Source: CAWJLE01 sp963843645
GTDB taxonomy: Bacteria > Chloroflexota > Anaerolineae > DAOTYC01
Length of the DNA: 64,000 bases
Assembly: GCA_963843645.1 (NCBI GenBank)
Contig: CAWJLE010000001.1
Coordinates: 248,001 to 312,000, forward strand
Direction of reading: 5' to 3'
The number at the start of each line of letters is the position of its first letter. Position 1 is the first letter of the stretch. Shown piece after piece: positions 44,434 through 54,064 of this stretch. The notes below the pieces were generated by a model, which was not told the origin of the DNA, searched no databases, and was given only the letters and a program-made list of their open reading frames with translations. Made by a program: the position numbers and the translations under genes.

Positions 44434-46717
44434 TCACGCGCTGCGCGCCTTGATGATCTCCGCGTAAACGTGGGCGGAGAGGGTGGGTCGGCGCTGAAGG
44501 GTGGGGTCGCCGTCCAGGTCGATGTGGTACAGGCCGAAGTCGTTGCCGGGACCGAAGCTCAGGCCCCACTCGCGGTTGGAGGTCAGGCTCCAGCACAGGT
44601 AGCCGATGACGTTGACGCCGTCCTGCACCGCCCGCTGCACTTCCCGGAGGTGCCGGCGGAGGTAGGTCGAGCGGTCGACTCCGTCGGCTTCGTCCACGCA
44701 GCCGTTCTCGACCACCAGGACCGGCAGGTTGGGGAACAAGGCCGCGCAATCGCGCAGGAAGCCGTAGAGCGCGCCGGGCCAGACCGGCGCCTTGTCGAAG
44801 CGGCCCGCCGCGGAGTCGAGCAGGCGCGAGACGTGGTCCAGACTGAAGGTCGGGATGCCCCAGTAATAGTCCAGGCCGACGAAGTCCTGCTGCCCGACGC
44901 ACTCCGGCGGGCACAGGAAGGGCGCCATCCTGCCCGCCATGCCGAGGTGCCACCAGTGCCCGGCGATGATGGTCGACAGCGTGCTGTATTGCTTGAGCAG
45001 CGGATCCAGGAAGCTCCAAAAGGACCGCACCAGACCCAGCCGTTCGCCGGCATTCGCGGTCCGGAACCGGACCCGATTATCCGCTGCGCCGTCCCCACCT
45101 GCGGCGGGACCGGCCCCAAAGATGCGGCGGGCCAGCGCGCGCGCCAGGTCGATCTCCAACCCGCTCAGCTCGCCGGTGTGGGGGTCGCGATAGCCGAAGC
45201 CCGGCGCGTCGTCGCGGACGCCCGCCACGAGGTAGCCACGATCCTGAATGCGCCGCAGGGTGCTGCCACGGCGGGCGAGAGGGAGCGGCTCCGCCTGGAG
45301 GCCGAGGACCGCGGGCCGGTGGGCGGCGCGGACCCGATCCGCGCTGCGCGCGGCGACCAGCGCGCGGCCCTCGTCCGCCGGAGGCCGCGGAATGGCCCGG
45401 CCGATGTTTCGAGCGTAGCTGGCGGCCCACTCGCCCTGGTCCTTGAAGCGGCGGATCACGTCGTCGACGACGTCGAGCCAGTCGCCCGCGCCGGGCGCCA
45501 CGGCCGCCGCGTAGGGCTCGCGGGTCACCGCCGCGCCGACGATGCGATAGCGGTCGGGGTGCGGCTTCATCAATCCGCGCAGCACCGGATCGTCCGCCAG
45601 CAGCGCATCCGCCCGGCCCTGATCCAGGGCAGACAGGGCGGCGGCGTAGTCGCGGACGACCAGCGGGCGCGCGGCGGGGATCGCGGTCCGCACGCCCGGC
45701 TCCGCGGACGTGCCACCGACGACGGCGACGACGCGCCCCGCCAGGTCCTGGGCGCCGCGGACGTCACCCGCGGCCGCGACCAGCAGCCGGGCGCCGCCCA
45801 CGAAGTAGCTCTGGGAGAAGAGGACGCGCTCCGCACGGTCGGGGGTGTGCGTCAGCGTGGCGATGACGACGTCCACCTCGCCGTGCTCCTCGCGCGCCGG
45901 GCGGAGCGCCAGCCGGCGGGTGGCGCGGGCCAGGTCCTCGGGCCCGCGCATGCGGGTCGCGCCCCAGTTGATCCAGCGCTGCAGCCAGCGGGGCAGCCCC
46001 AGGACGTTGGGGTTGGCCCCGACCAGCGCGGATGGATTCCGCGCGCGGATGGCCTGGCGCGCGGCAGTATGGGCTCGGAACAGGTTCGGAATCAGCTTGC
46101 CGACGGCCTCGGTCTGCTCCGCCATCGACGCACTCTCTGGCAGGCCCGGCGGACCGTAGTAGTTGCGCTCCCACCAGGGCTTGATGTAGCCGACGACCAG
46201 CTGCCCCGGCTCGTTGAAGGTCAGCCAGTAGCGCACGTCGTCGCCCATGCGCGCGGCGACGGCATCGGCGTACTCAGCGAACCAGTCGGGAAAGGCGGGG
46301 GCCAGCATGCCGCCCCGCTGCTCCACGTGCAGGGGCCAGGTGAAATGGTGCAGCGTGAGGATGGGCTCCATGCCGGCGGCGCGGACCGCAGTCACGAGGC
46401 GATGGTAGTGGTCGAGCGCGGACACGTCGAACTCGCCCGGCGCCGGCTCGATGCGCGCCCAGGACACGGAGAAGCGAAACGCGGTGCAGCCCATGCGCTG
46501 CGCCAATTCGACGTCCTCCGGATAGCGGTGCTCGAACTCAGTCGCGCGGCCGCGGGGCGTGAGCCCGCGCATCCGCTCCCAGACGTCGCGGATGTCCTCG
46601 CACTCGGGATCGTACGCCTCGCATTGATGATCGGAATTGGCCACGCCGAAATAGGAATGAGGGCGGGAAGGGCGGGAGGGGACGCTCGCCGAAGAGGTTG
46701 GTCAGGAGATTGCCCAT
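44434..46717 (-). CDS. GH1 beta-glycosidase with an inserted, circularly permuted solute-binding domain
   Basis: About 760 residues after one extra base near 46652; start ATG 46717 (MGNLLTNLFGERPLPP) with AGGAGGCG upstream. Numbering below counts from 46644. Residues 1-232 are the first half of a GH1 barrel: RFSVSWARIEP, LTLHHFTWP and LTFNEPGQLV (acid/base E145). Residues 540-736 are the second half: DFVGLDYYWG, VVENGCVDEADG (nucleophile E646) and GYLCWSLTSNREWG. Residues 236-540 are a family-3 amino-acid-binding-protein domain in swapped order: C-terminal half first (GEVDVVIATLTHTPDRAERV, SQSYFVGGARLLVA, EWAASYARNIGRA), then N-terminal half (STLRRIQDRGYLVAGVRDDA, GLEIDLARALARRIFG, RVRFRTANAGERL). 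All junctions stay in frame. No signal peptide. GH1 enzymes are normally about 450 residues. Confidence 0.8.
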
Positions 46718-46811
46718 GGTATCGCCTCCTGGCAGGAATGATTTGGAGAGAACGCGGTGTAACACGATTATTATAATTCAATTACGAAAAAGTTACAATG
46801 CGAGAAGGCAG

Positions 46812-46844
46812 AGACTTCCGAAGTTTTGAAAACTTCGGAAGTCT
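46812..46844. repeat. Interspersed palindrome, consensus copy
   Basis: AGACTTCCGAAGTTTT with its exact mirror, upstream of the GH1 gene and downstream of the DUF4332 gene. Confidence 0.88.
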
Positions 46845-46946
46845 GGCCTCACGCGACTGCCGAATAGAAAGACTCTCAAGTCCGAGAGACCTGAGAGTCC
46901 AGCACGACAGAGTTCGCCCGCTCACGCGGCACGTTCGACGACGATA

Positions 46947-47354
46947 TCAGTATTCGAGGGTTTTGGGCAGTTTCTTGGCCTGTTCCACCCAATCCTTGAC
47001 CTGAGCCTCGGTGGGCAGGCGACCGCTGAGTTTCTTCTGGTCGTTGACTTCGACGATCTTCGCCAGCAAATTCGCCGGAACGCGCTTGGCCAGCTCTTTC
47101 ACGGTGTCCACGCCGGCCTCCTCCAGCAAGTCCGAGAAGACGTGACCAATGCCCTGGATGCGCGCCAGGTCGGCCCGGTTGGCCAGCTCCAGAATCACTT
47201 TGGGGTCCACGCCCGCCTTGGCCGCCAGCTCTTTTCGTCCCGCCGCGGTCTTCGCTGCCTCGAGCAATTTGTCGCTGTCCGTGAGTCCGTGTTGCTTCAG
47301 CTTTCCCGCAAGGTCCTTGGTAATGCCTTTGAGGTCGCCCAATGAGAGTGCCAT
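46947..47354 (-). CDS. DUF4332 helix-hairpin-helix protein
   Basis: 135 residues from ATG 47354. It has two helix-hairpin-helix pairs: MALSLGDLKGITKDLAGKL, RADLARIQGIGHVFSDLLEE and later EAGVDTVKELAKRVPANLL. The LxxIxGIG type hairpins bind DNA or RNA backbone; proteins of this family are often alone in genomes and their role is unknown. TTCCTCC (complement) gives a site upstream. Confidence 0.8.
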   Translation of the reverse strand: MALSLGDLKGITKDLAGKLKQHGLTDSDKLLEAAKTAAGRKELAAKAGVDPKVILELANRADLARIQGIGHVFSDLLEEAGVDTVKELAKRVPANLLAKIVEVNDQKKLSGRLPTEAQVKDWVEQAKKLPKTLEY

Positions 47355-47497
47355 GTTTTTCCTCCTTGTTCGCAGGTCATGTCGGCGGCGATGGTTTGAA
47401 GTTACCCGCCAGCTCTTAACAACATGATTATAGCATATACTGATCAATTTATGAAGCACGGAACGGGAACTGGGTCTATCCCGTAGGTTGGCCTGAG

Positions 47498-47526
47498 TTG
47501 ACAGGTCCGGCGGAACATGGTACAAT
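47498..47526 (+). promoter_or_regulatory. Sigma-70 promoter of the leu operon
   Basis: TTGACA (47498-47503), a 17-base spacer and TACAAT (47521-47526). It lies 33 bases before the start of the leucine-rich leader peptide. Confidence 0.85.
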
Positions 47527-47558
47527 GATGACATCTCAAACAGGAGAAGCATCCTGTA

Positions 47559-47645
47559 ATGTCAATGCGCAAGAACCAGATCCTTACTCTCGCTCTTACC
47601 AGCCTGCTCCTTGGTCTCAAGGGGCAAATGGTGGTTGGAGGGTAA
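47559..47645 (+). CDS. Leucine-rich leader peptide of the leuA operon
   Basis: A 28-residue frame starting at ATG 47559 with CAGGAGAAG upstream; the peptide reads MSMRKNQILTLALTSLLLGL then KGQMVVGG. Seven of its residues 9-20 are Leu, which would make the ribosome stall when Leu-tRNA is short. It ends right before the antiterminator sequence. The size, position and codon content match leader peptides of amino-acid attenuators. Confidence 0.85.
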   Translation: MSMRKNQILTLALTSLLLGLKGQMVVGG

Positions 47646-47713
47646 CGACCCGGTCCTGTCACTGCACCTATGAGTTTAGCGACTGACAGCCTCCAACCCG
47701 GAGGCTGTTTTTG
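47633..47713 (+). promoter_or_regulatory. Transcription attenuator of the leu operon
   Basis: Terminator stem ACAGCCTCC-AACCC-GGAGGCTGT (47686-47708) is followed by TTTTTGTTT. GGTTGGAGG at 47633-47641, at the end of the leader frame, is exactly complementary to CCTCCAACC at 47690-47698, so pairing these two would break the terminator. This gives the usual choice between stop and go driven by ribosome stalling on Leu codons. Confidence 0.85.
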
Positions 47714-47804
47714 TTTGTCCGCACCCGGTGTGGACCTGTGCAGTCGGCGTAGGCAGTTGGGCAATCCGTGTCGCAATCCGTAGTGAGTCACAGGAGGGAA
47801 TGAA

Positions 47805-49450
47805 ATGGACCGAGTTGTCATCTTCGACACCACGCTGCGCGACGGTGAACAATCTCCTGGTGCAACGTTGAACCAGGAAGAGAAGATGGATATTGCGCGG
47901 CAGCTCGCGCGTCTGAAGGTGGACGTGATCGAGGCCGGCTTCCCGGCGGCCTCGCCCGGCGACCAGGAAGCCGTCCGGCAGGTAGCCTGCGAGGTGAAGG
48001 GTCCCATCATCGCCGGCCTCGCGCGCGCCAACAAGAAGGACATCGATGCCTGCTGGGACGCGCTGCGCTTCGCCGAGCAGCCGCGGATCCACGTCTTCCT
48101 GGCCTCGTCCGACATCCACCTGCACTACAAGCTGCAGATGTCCCGTGAAGAAGCGCTGCAGCAGGCCCGCGAAATGGTGGCCTACGCCAAGACCCTCTGC
48201 CCGGACATCGAGTATTCCCCCGAAGATGCGGGGCGCACGGATCCCGAGTATCTGTACCAGCTGGTGGAGGCGGTCATCGCCGCCGGCGCCACGACCGTGA
48301 ACATTCCCGATACCGTGGGCTACTGCACGCCCGAAGAGTTCGGCGGGCTGATCCGCGGCATCCGCGAGCACGTGCCCAACATCGCCCAGGCGATCATCTC
48401 GGTCCACTGCCACAACGACCTGGGCCTGGCCACGGCCAACAGCCTGGCGGCCATCGAGAACGGCGCCCGCCAGGTCGAAAGCACGATCAACGGCATCGGC
48501 GAGCGGGCCGGCAACGCGGCCCTGGAAGAGGTCGTGATGGCCCTGAAGACCCGCGGCCAACGCTTCAACGTCACCACCGACATCGACACGACGCAGATCA
48601 CCCGGGCGAGCAGCATGGTCAGCACCCACACGGGCATCTCCGTGCAGCCGAACAAGGCCATCGTCGGGGCCAACGCGTTCGCGCACGAGGCGGGCATCCA
48701 CCAGCACGGCGTGCTGAAGAACGCGCTGACCTACGAGATCATGACGCCCGAGTCGGTGGGCCTGTCGAAGAACGCGCTGGTGCTGGGCAAGCACAGCGGG
48801 CGGCACGCGTTCAAGGAATACCTGACCAGCCTGGGCTACGACCTGGAGCGCGAAGGGCTGGACAAGGTCTTCACCCGGTTCAAGCTGCTGGCGGACAAGA
48901 AGAAGCTGGTGACGGACGCCGACATCGAGGCCATCATCCACGACGAGCTGTTCCAGCCGCCGGAGGTTTACCGGCTGGAGAACGTGCAGGTCACCTGCGG
49001 CATCGAACAGCATCCCCACCGCCTCGGTGCGGCTGCGCACGCCGGACGGGGAGGTCGTGTCGGATGCGGCGCTGGGTGACGGCCCGGTGGACGCCGTGTA
49101 CAAGGCGATCAACCGCGTCATCGGCATCAAGAACGAGCTCGTCGAGTTCTCCATCCAGGCCATCACCGAGGGCATGGACGCCGTGGGCGAGGTGACGATC
49201 CGCATCGCGGCCGACATCTCCGCTAACGGCGAGCCCGATCAAGCGCGTGTTCAGCGGTCGCGGCATCGACACGGACATCGTCGTCGCCAGCGCCAAGGCT
49301 TACATGTACGCCCTGAACAAGCTCGTGGAGGCGAAGCGCGAGATGATCCGCGAGAAGCAGTTCCAGGTCGGCGGCAACCACAAGCCGGAGCCGACCCGCG
49401 CGACCTACACGCTCGACGGCCTGGGCAGCAAGGATTTGTTCAAGCCGTAA
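47805..49450 (+). CDS. leuA: 2-isopropylmalate synthase (two frameshifts)
   Basis: About 547 residues when repaired. It makes 2-isopropylmalate from 2-oxoisovalerate and acetyl-CoA, the first step to leucine. The catalytic barrel starts MDRVVIFDTTLRDGEQSPGA, with VIEAGFPAASPGD, VHCHNDLGLATANSLAA (metal His pair) and HTGISVQPNKAIVGANAFAH. One extra base near 49004 and one near 49237 split the C-terminal regulatory domain (VVSDAALGDGPVDAVYKAIN; GRGIDTDIVVASAKAYMYAL). The start at 47805 has AGGAGGGAA upstream. It is the first gene after the Leu attenuator and lies upstream of leuC. Confidence 0.93.
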
Positions 49451-49458
49451 GGATTGCA

Positions 49459-49606
49459 GCGGTCAGCGATCAGCGATCAGCGAGGACTTCCGAAGTTATG
49501 TAACTCGGAAGTCCTCGGCCTGCAGCCTTCAACTTTCACTTTTCGGCTTTTTGCGGTAAGCTTGGCCGTTGCTGAACGCTGATTGCTGACGGCTGATCGC
49601 TGAGTG
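49459..49606. repeat. Inverted repeat (CAGCGATCAGCGA family) holding a consensus palindrome
   Basis: The left part GCGGTCAGCGATCAGCGATC faces a mirrored GCTGATTGCTGACGGCTGAT on the right. Inside lies a copy of the interspersed palindrome (49481-49517: CGAGGACTTCCGAAGTTA and its near-mirror). It fills most of the leuA-leuC gap. Confidence 0.78.
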
Positions 49607-49640
49607 CGTGAGATATTATCAGGGGGAGACCGGGTAAATC

Positions 49641-50901
49641 ATGGGAATGACGATTGCAGAGAAGATATGTGGCGGCCCACGCCGGGGTGGACCGGGTAGC
49701 CCGGGCGACCTGGTCGACGTGAAGGTCGACCTGGTGCTGGCGAACGACATCACCGCGCCCATCGCCATCAAGGAGTTCGAGCGCGCCAACCTGGACAAGG
49801 TGTTCGATCCCGACCGCGTGGTGCTGGTGCCCGATCATTTCGTGCCGAATCGCGACATCGAGTCGGCCGAGCAGTGCAAGCTGATGCGCGACTTCGCGCA
49901 CAACCAGGAGCTGTCGCACTATTACGAGACCGGACGCGGCGGGATCGAGCACGTGATCCTGCCGGAGAAGGGGCTGGTGGCGCCCGGCGAGCTGGTCGTG
50001 GGGGCGGACTCGCACACCTGCACCTACGGCGCACTCGGCGCATTCTCCACGGGCATGGGCTCCACAGATATCGCCGCGGCCATGGCCACGGGCCACACCT
50101 GGCTGAAGACGCCGGAGACCATCCGCTTCGTCTACAACGGCACGCTGCCGAAGTGGGTCGGCGGCAAGGACCTGATCCTGCACACCATCGGCGACATCGG
50201 CGTGGACGGGGCGCTCTACCGGGCGATGGAGTTCACCGGCCCGGCGATCGACGCGCTGTCCATGGACGGGCGCTTCACCATGGCCAACATGGCGATCGAG
50301 GCGGGCGGCAAGGCCGGCATCTTCCACGTCGACGCCAAGACGCGCGAATACGTCAGCGGACGCGTGAGCCGACCGTACACCGAGTACGCCAGCGATCCGG
50401 ACGCGACATTACCTGCGCACGGTGGAGTACGACGTGACGAACATGGAGCCGGTGGTGGCGTTGCCGCACCTGCCGAGCAACGCCGTGCCGGTCAGCCAGG
50501 CGGAACACCTGAAGATCGACCAGGCGGTGATCGGCAGCTGCACCAACGGCCGCTGGGAGGACATGGTGCTCGCCGCCGACGTCATCCGCGGGCGGCAGGT
50601 CCATCCACTCGTGCGCTGCATCGTCATTCCCGGCTCGCAGGCCGTGTTCGGCCAGATGCTGAAGACCGGCCTGATGCAGGTCTTCATCGACGCGGGCGCC
50701 GTGGTGAGCACCCCGACCTGCGGTCCCTGCCTGGGCGGCTACATGGGCATCCTGGCCAAGGGCGAGCGCTGCGTCTCCACCACGAACCGCAACTTCGTCG
50801 GCCGCATGGGCCACCGAGAGAGCGAGGTCTGCCTGGCGAATCCCGCGGTCGCGGCCGCGTCGGCGGTCCTGGGCCACATCGCGAGCCCGGAGGATTTGTA
50901 G
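49641..50901 (+). CDS. leuC: 3-isopropylmalate dehydratase, large subunit (indels)
   Basis: About 419 residues. It isomerises isopropylmalate with a 4Fe-4S cluster together with LeuD. Seen are VGADSHTCTYGALGAFSTGM, IGSCTNGRWEDM and STPTCGPCLGGYMG, containing the three cluster cysteines. It is the shorter archaeal/homoaconitase-like type. An extra base near 50404 breaks the frame between residues 254 and 256. A +1 near 49669 and a -1 near 49704 cancel out but garble about 11 residues (expected LAAHAGVDRVAPGDLV). No leuD or leuB follows within the window. Confidence 0.92.
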
Positions 50902-51210
50902 GTCTCGATACCAGACGTCCGAACCTTCGATGACCTCGGAAGTCTCAAAAGACGAAATCGTCATGTCTGTAAACAAAATCGGCCTGTTCGCCTTTGGGGG
51001 GCGTACAGGCCGGTTTCTCAGCAGGGAGACCGGCGGTGGGGACCGACCAACCCTGTGTTGGGAAGGGGGGTAGGCTTCGATGAGAGCAGATTCCCTTCGC
51101 AACGTCTGACACCATTGTAACGCTCGAGCGCCGAAAAAAACAGCGCTGTTCGACCCAAAGGCCGGCAGGCATTAATGCCTGTCTCATTCTTCACAGGCAT
51201 CGCAGGTCTC

Positions 51211-51298
51211 AACCGCAGATGAACACAGATAAACACGGATAAGAAGCTCACGATTCTGTTTTGTCTTTATCCGTGTAGATCTGCGTTCATCTGTGGTT
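51211..51298. repeat. Hairpin repeat of the ACCGCAGATGAACACAG family
   Basis: AACCGCAGATGAACACAGAT and a mirrored ATCTGCGTTCATCTGTGGTT are separated by about 35 bases. The same words occur at 23830-23890 and 25850-25915. Confidence 0.8.
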
Positions 51299-51330
51299 GA
51301 GTTCTGCGGTTGCCGACCTGCGGAGGTCTC

Positions 51331-51559
51331 GGCAGGGTGTATCCCAGATTTTGGGCGAGATCGCGGCTGCGACTTATGTCACCCTGAGGGAGCGCCGTTT
51401 GCGACCGAAGGGTCTCGCGCGCGAGAAAGGACATCGTCAATCGCACGACTGGGGACATTCCTTCTCGCGCGCGAGACCCTTCGGTCGCAAACGGCGCTCC
51501 CTCAGGGTGACATAAGTCGCAGCCGCGATCTCGCCCAAAATCTGGGATACACCCTGCCG
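51331..51559. repeat. Very long hairpin, GCGCGCGAG family, arms of about 100 bases
   Basis: The left arm runs GGCAGGGTGTATCCCAG ... GCGAGATCGCGGCTGCGAC ... AGCGCCGTTTGCGACCG ... TCTCGCGCGCGAGAA. The right arm is its nearly exact reverse complement, with a loop of about 30 bases. The core (AGCGCCGTT, TCTCGCGCGCGA) matches 23961-24050, and GTATCCCAGATTTTGGGCG recurs, altered, at 58410-58432. The gap from 50902 to 51612 otherwise has no gene. Confidence 0.88.
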
Positions 51560-51612
51560 GCCATCTCGACTTGCTTTTTTTCCGGCGTCGTGCTATACTT
51601 GCCACACTGTTG

Positions 51613-51689
51613 GGGCGAGTAGCTCAGTTGGTCAGAGCGCCACGTTGACATCGTGGAGGTCGTAGGTTCGAGCCCTATCTCGCCCACCA
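51613..51689 (+). tRNA. tRNA-Val (anticodon GAC)
   Basis: The cloverleaf fits: acceptor GGGCGAG/CTCGCCC, D arm GCTC...GAGC, anticodon stem CCACG/CGTGG with loop TTGACAT (anticodon GAC), T arm with TTCGAGC loop, discriminator A and an encoded CCA end. It reads the Val codons GUC/GUU. Confidence 0.93.
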
Positions 51690-51704
51690 CATCACATATA
51701 GAGC

Positions 51705-51957
51705 GTCGATCAGGACGAGTACCTGCGGCGGCTGGCATCAGGGAGAGAGGATCACAGACTGGAAGTCCTCTCAGCCGTGGCCCAGAGAAAACCACCTGTG
51801 AGTTCGCGCCGGAAGGGGGAACTTCCCAAATGGCGCGACGGCGGACCCGTTATCGTCCCGTGGAGGGTTGCGCAGGGCCTTCGTGCCCCGGCAGCCGAAG
51901 TTGGGTGGAACCGCGTGAGCCAGACCTCTCGCCCCAAAGCGAGAGGTTTATTTATTC
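51705..51957 (+). promoter_or_regulatory. T-box riboswitch controlling thrS
   Basis: AGGACGAGTA near 51716 starts stem I. The candidate specifier is ACC (Thr) followed by A at 51791-51794, in AGAAAACCACC. The T-box sequence AAGTTGGGTGGAACCGCG lies at 51898-51915 and binds the uncharged tRNA end. A terminator stem CCTCTCGC-CCCAAA-GCGAGAGG (51925-51946) is followed by TTTATTTATT. Binding of uncharged tRNA-Thr would open the terminator and turn thrS on. Confidence 0.92.
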
Positions 51958-52024
51958 CCCGGCTGACGCTGACGGCGGATGGTTGCATCGACTGCTCAAG
52001 GAATTGCTTAAGGAGAGTATCACC

Positions 52025-53786
52025 ATGAGCGAGCAAGTACCCGACAAACAGTATCTGGACCACCTCAGGCACTCGACGTCGCACGTGATGGCCGAGGCGG
52101 TATTGCAGATCTTTCCCGACGCCAAGCTGGCGATCGGCCCATCCATCGACGAAGGCTTCTACTACGATTTTCTGCTGCCGCGCAGCCTGACGCCCGACGA
52201 CCTGGCGAAGATCGAAGAAGCGATGGCGCACATCATCAAGGGCAAGCATCCATTCGTCCGGCAGGAGCTGAGCCGCGAAGACGCGCTGCAGCTGTTCAAG
52301 GACCAGCCCTTCAAAGTGGAGCTGATCAACGACCTGCCCGAAGGGGAGTCGATCTCCACCTATACGCAGGACACGTTCACGGACCTGTGCCGCGGCGGCC
52401 ACGTCGAGAACACCGGCCAGATCCCGGCGGATGCCTTCAAGCTGATGAGCATCGCGGGCGCGTACTGGCGCGGCGACGAGAAACGGCCCATGCTGCAGCG
52501 CATCTACGGCACGGTTTGGCCGACCAAGGCCGAGCTTGAGGACTACCTGAAGCGGCTGGAAGAGATTCAGCGGCGCGATCACCGCCGGCTGGGACGCGAG
52601 CTGGACCTCTACAGCATGCACGAAGAGGGCGGGGCGGGCCTCATCTACTGGCACCCCAAGGGAGCCGTCATCCGCGAACAGATCGAGAACTTCTGGCGGC
52701 GCGAGCATCGCAAGCGCGGCTACGATCTCGTCTATTCGCCGCACATCGCCAAGGTCGACCTGTGGAAGACCAGCGGGCACTGGGATTTCTACCGCGACAG
52801 CATGTACTCGCCGATGGACATCGACGGCGTCGACTACCTGCTCAAGCCGATGAACTGCCCGTTCCACATCTTGATGTACAAGACCAAGATGCGCTCGTAC
52901 CGCGACCTGCCGCTGCGCTGGGGCGAGCTGGGCACGGTGTACCGTTACGAGCGCGCCGGCGTGCTGCACGGCCTGCTGCGGGTGCGCGGCTTCACCCAGG
53001 ACGACGCCCACATCTTCTGCCGGCCCGATCAGCTGCCGGACGAAGTGGCCGGCGTGATGGACCTGTCCATGTACATGCTGGCCGCCTTCGGCTACAAAGA
53101 CTACGACGCTCGAGCTGTCGGTGCGCGACCCGAACAACAAGGACAAGTACGTCGGCGAGGACGAGCAGTGGGAGCTGGCGGAGCGCACCCTGGTTGAGGC
53201 GCTGGAGAAGTCCGGCATGCCCTACAAGCGGATGGAAGGCGAGGCCAAGTTCTACGGGCCGGCCATCGACATCAAGACCAAGGACGCGCTGGGGCGCGGC
53301 TGGCAGGGCACGACGATCCAGGTCGACTTCAACAACCCCAAGCGCTTCGACGTCAACTACGTCGGCGAGGACGGCGCCGACCATCGCGTCGTCATGGTCC
53401 ACCGCACGATCCTGGGCTCCATGGAGCGCTTCGTCGCCACCTTGATCGAGCACTACGCGGGCGCGTTGCCGGTATGGCTGTCGCCCGTGCAGGTCATGGT
53501 CATCCCGATCTCCGACCGGCATCACGACTACGCGCGGTCCGTGTTGAGCAAGTTCCGTGAGGCCGAGATCCGCGTGGAGATGAACGACTCCAGCGACCGC
53601 ATGAACGGCAAGATCCGCCAGGCGCAGCTGGAGAAGATCCCCTACATGCTGGTCATCGGGGATCGCGAGATGCAGAACGGCACGGTTTCGGTTCGCCTGC
53701 GGACCGGCGAGGATCGCGGCGCGGTTCCGGTGGACGAGTTCTTGAGTTCGGTCCAGCAGGTCATCGCCGACAAGAAGGAAATCTAA
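52025..53786 (+). CDS. thrS: Threonyl-tRNA synthetase without TGS domain (one frameshift)
   Basis: About 586 residues from ATG 52025. It attaches threonine to tRNA-Thr. The editing domain begins almost at once (LRHSTSHVMAEAVLQIFPD, HxxxH; then DLCRGGHVENTG with its Cys and His), so the N-terminal TGS domain of usual 640-residue ThrRS is missing. The catalytic core has KPMNCPFHILMYK (Zn Cys), YRYERAGVLHGLLRVRGFTQDDAHIFC (motif 2 area) and GSMERFVATLIEHY (motif 3). The anticodon-binding domain ends LSSVQQVIADKKEI. One extra base near 53110 breaks the frame. It is preceded by its T-box. Confidence 0.94.
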
Positions 53787-53792
53787 GTACTC

Positions 53793-53922
53793 ATGCGTGA
53801 TACATGATGCGCAAAAGGCGTGATGCGTAGCTCCACAGCGGTCACATTTTCCTGCGGAAAACGCATCGCCCATTACGGGTGTCATATTACGGATCACGCA
53901 TAACGCGTCACGCATCACTGGT
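53793..53922. repeat. Repeat of the ATGCGTGATACATGATGCG type
   Basis: A cluster of related words (CATGCGTGATACATGATGCG, GGCGTGATGCGTAG, and the mirror TTACGGATCACGCATAACG, GTCACGCATCACTGG) forms a loose inverted repeat. The same type occurs at 22922-23010. Confidence 0.65.
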
Positions 53923-54064
53923 TTTTGATTTGACTAATGAGGCTGCCTGTGATAAACTTACAACTCAATGTCTTGGCCCTACGTCAAGAGTGATTCGCAG
54001 GCCGGCATCTTCTCCGTTCGGGCGCAGGAAGGCGCTCGGGCACACCCGCGAATGAGGTGCAAAC

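Noticed and set aside
44470..46776. 768-residue antisense gene on the plus strand
   Set aside because: It is the high-GC shadow of the GH1 gene; it has no family motif and no ribosome site, whereas the minus strand shows both catalytic motifs.
51653..52024. N-terminal extension of thrS, as the frame is open from 51653
   Set aside because: The segment is the T-box riboswitch and its terminator; the true start at 52025 gives a normal ThrRS beginning.
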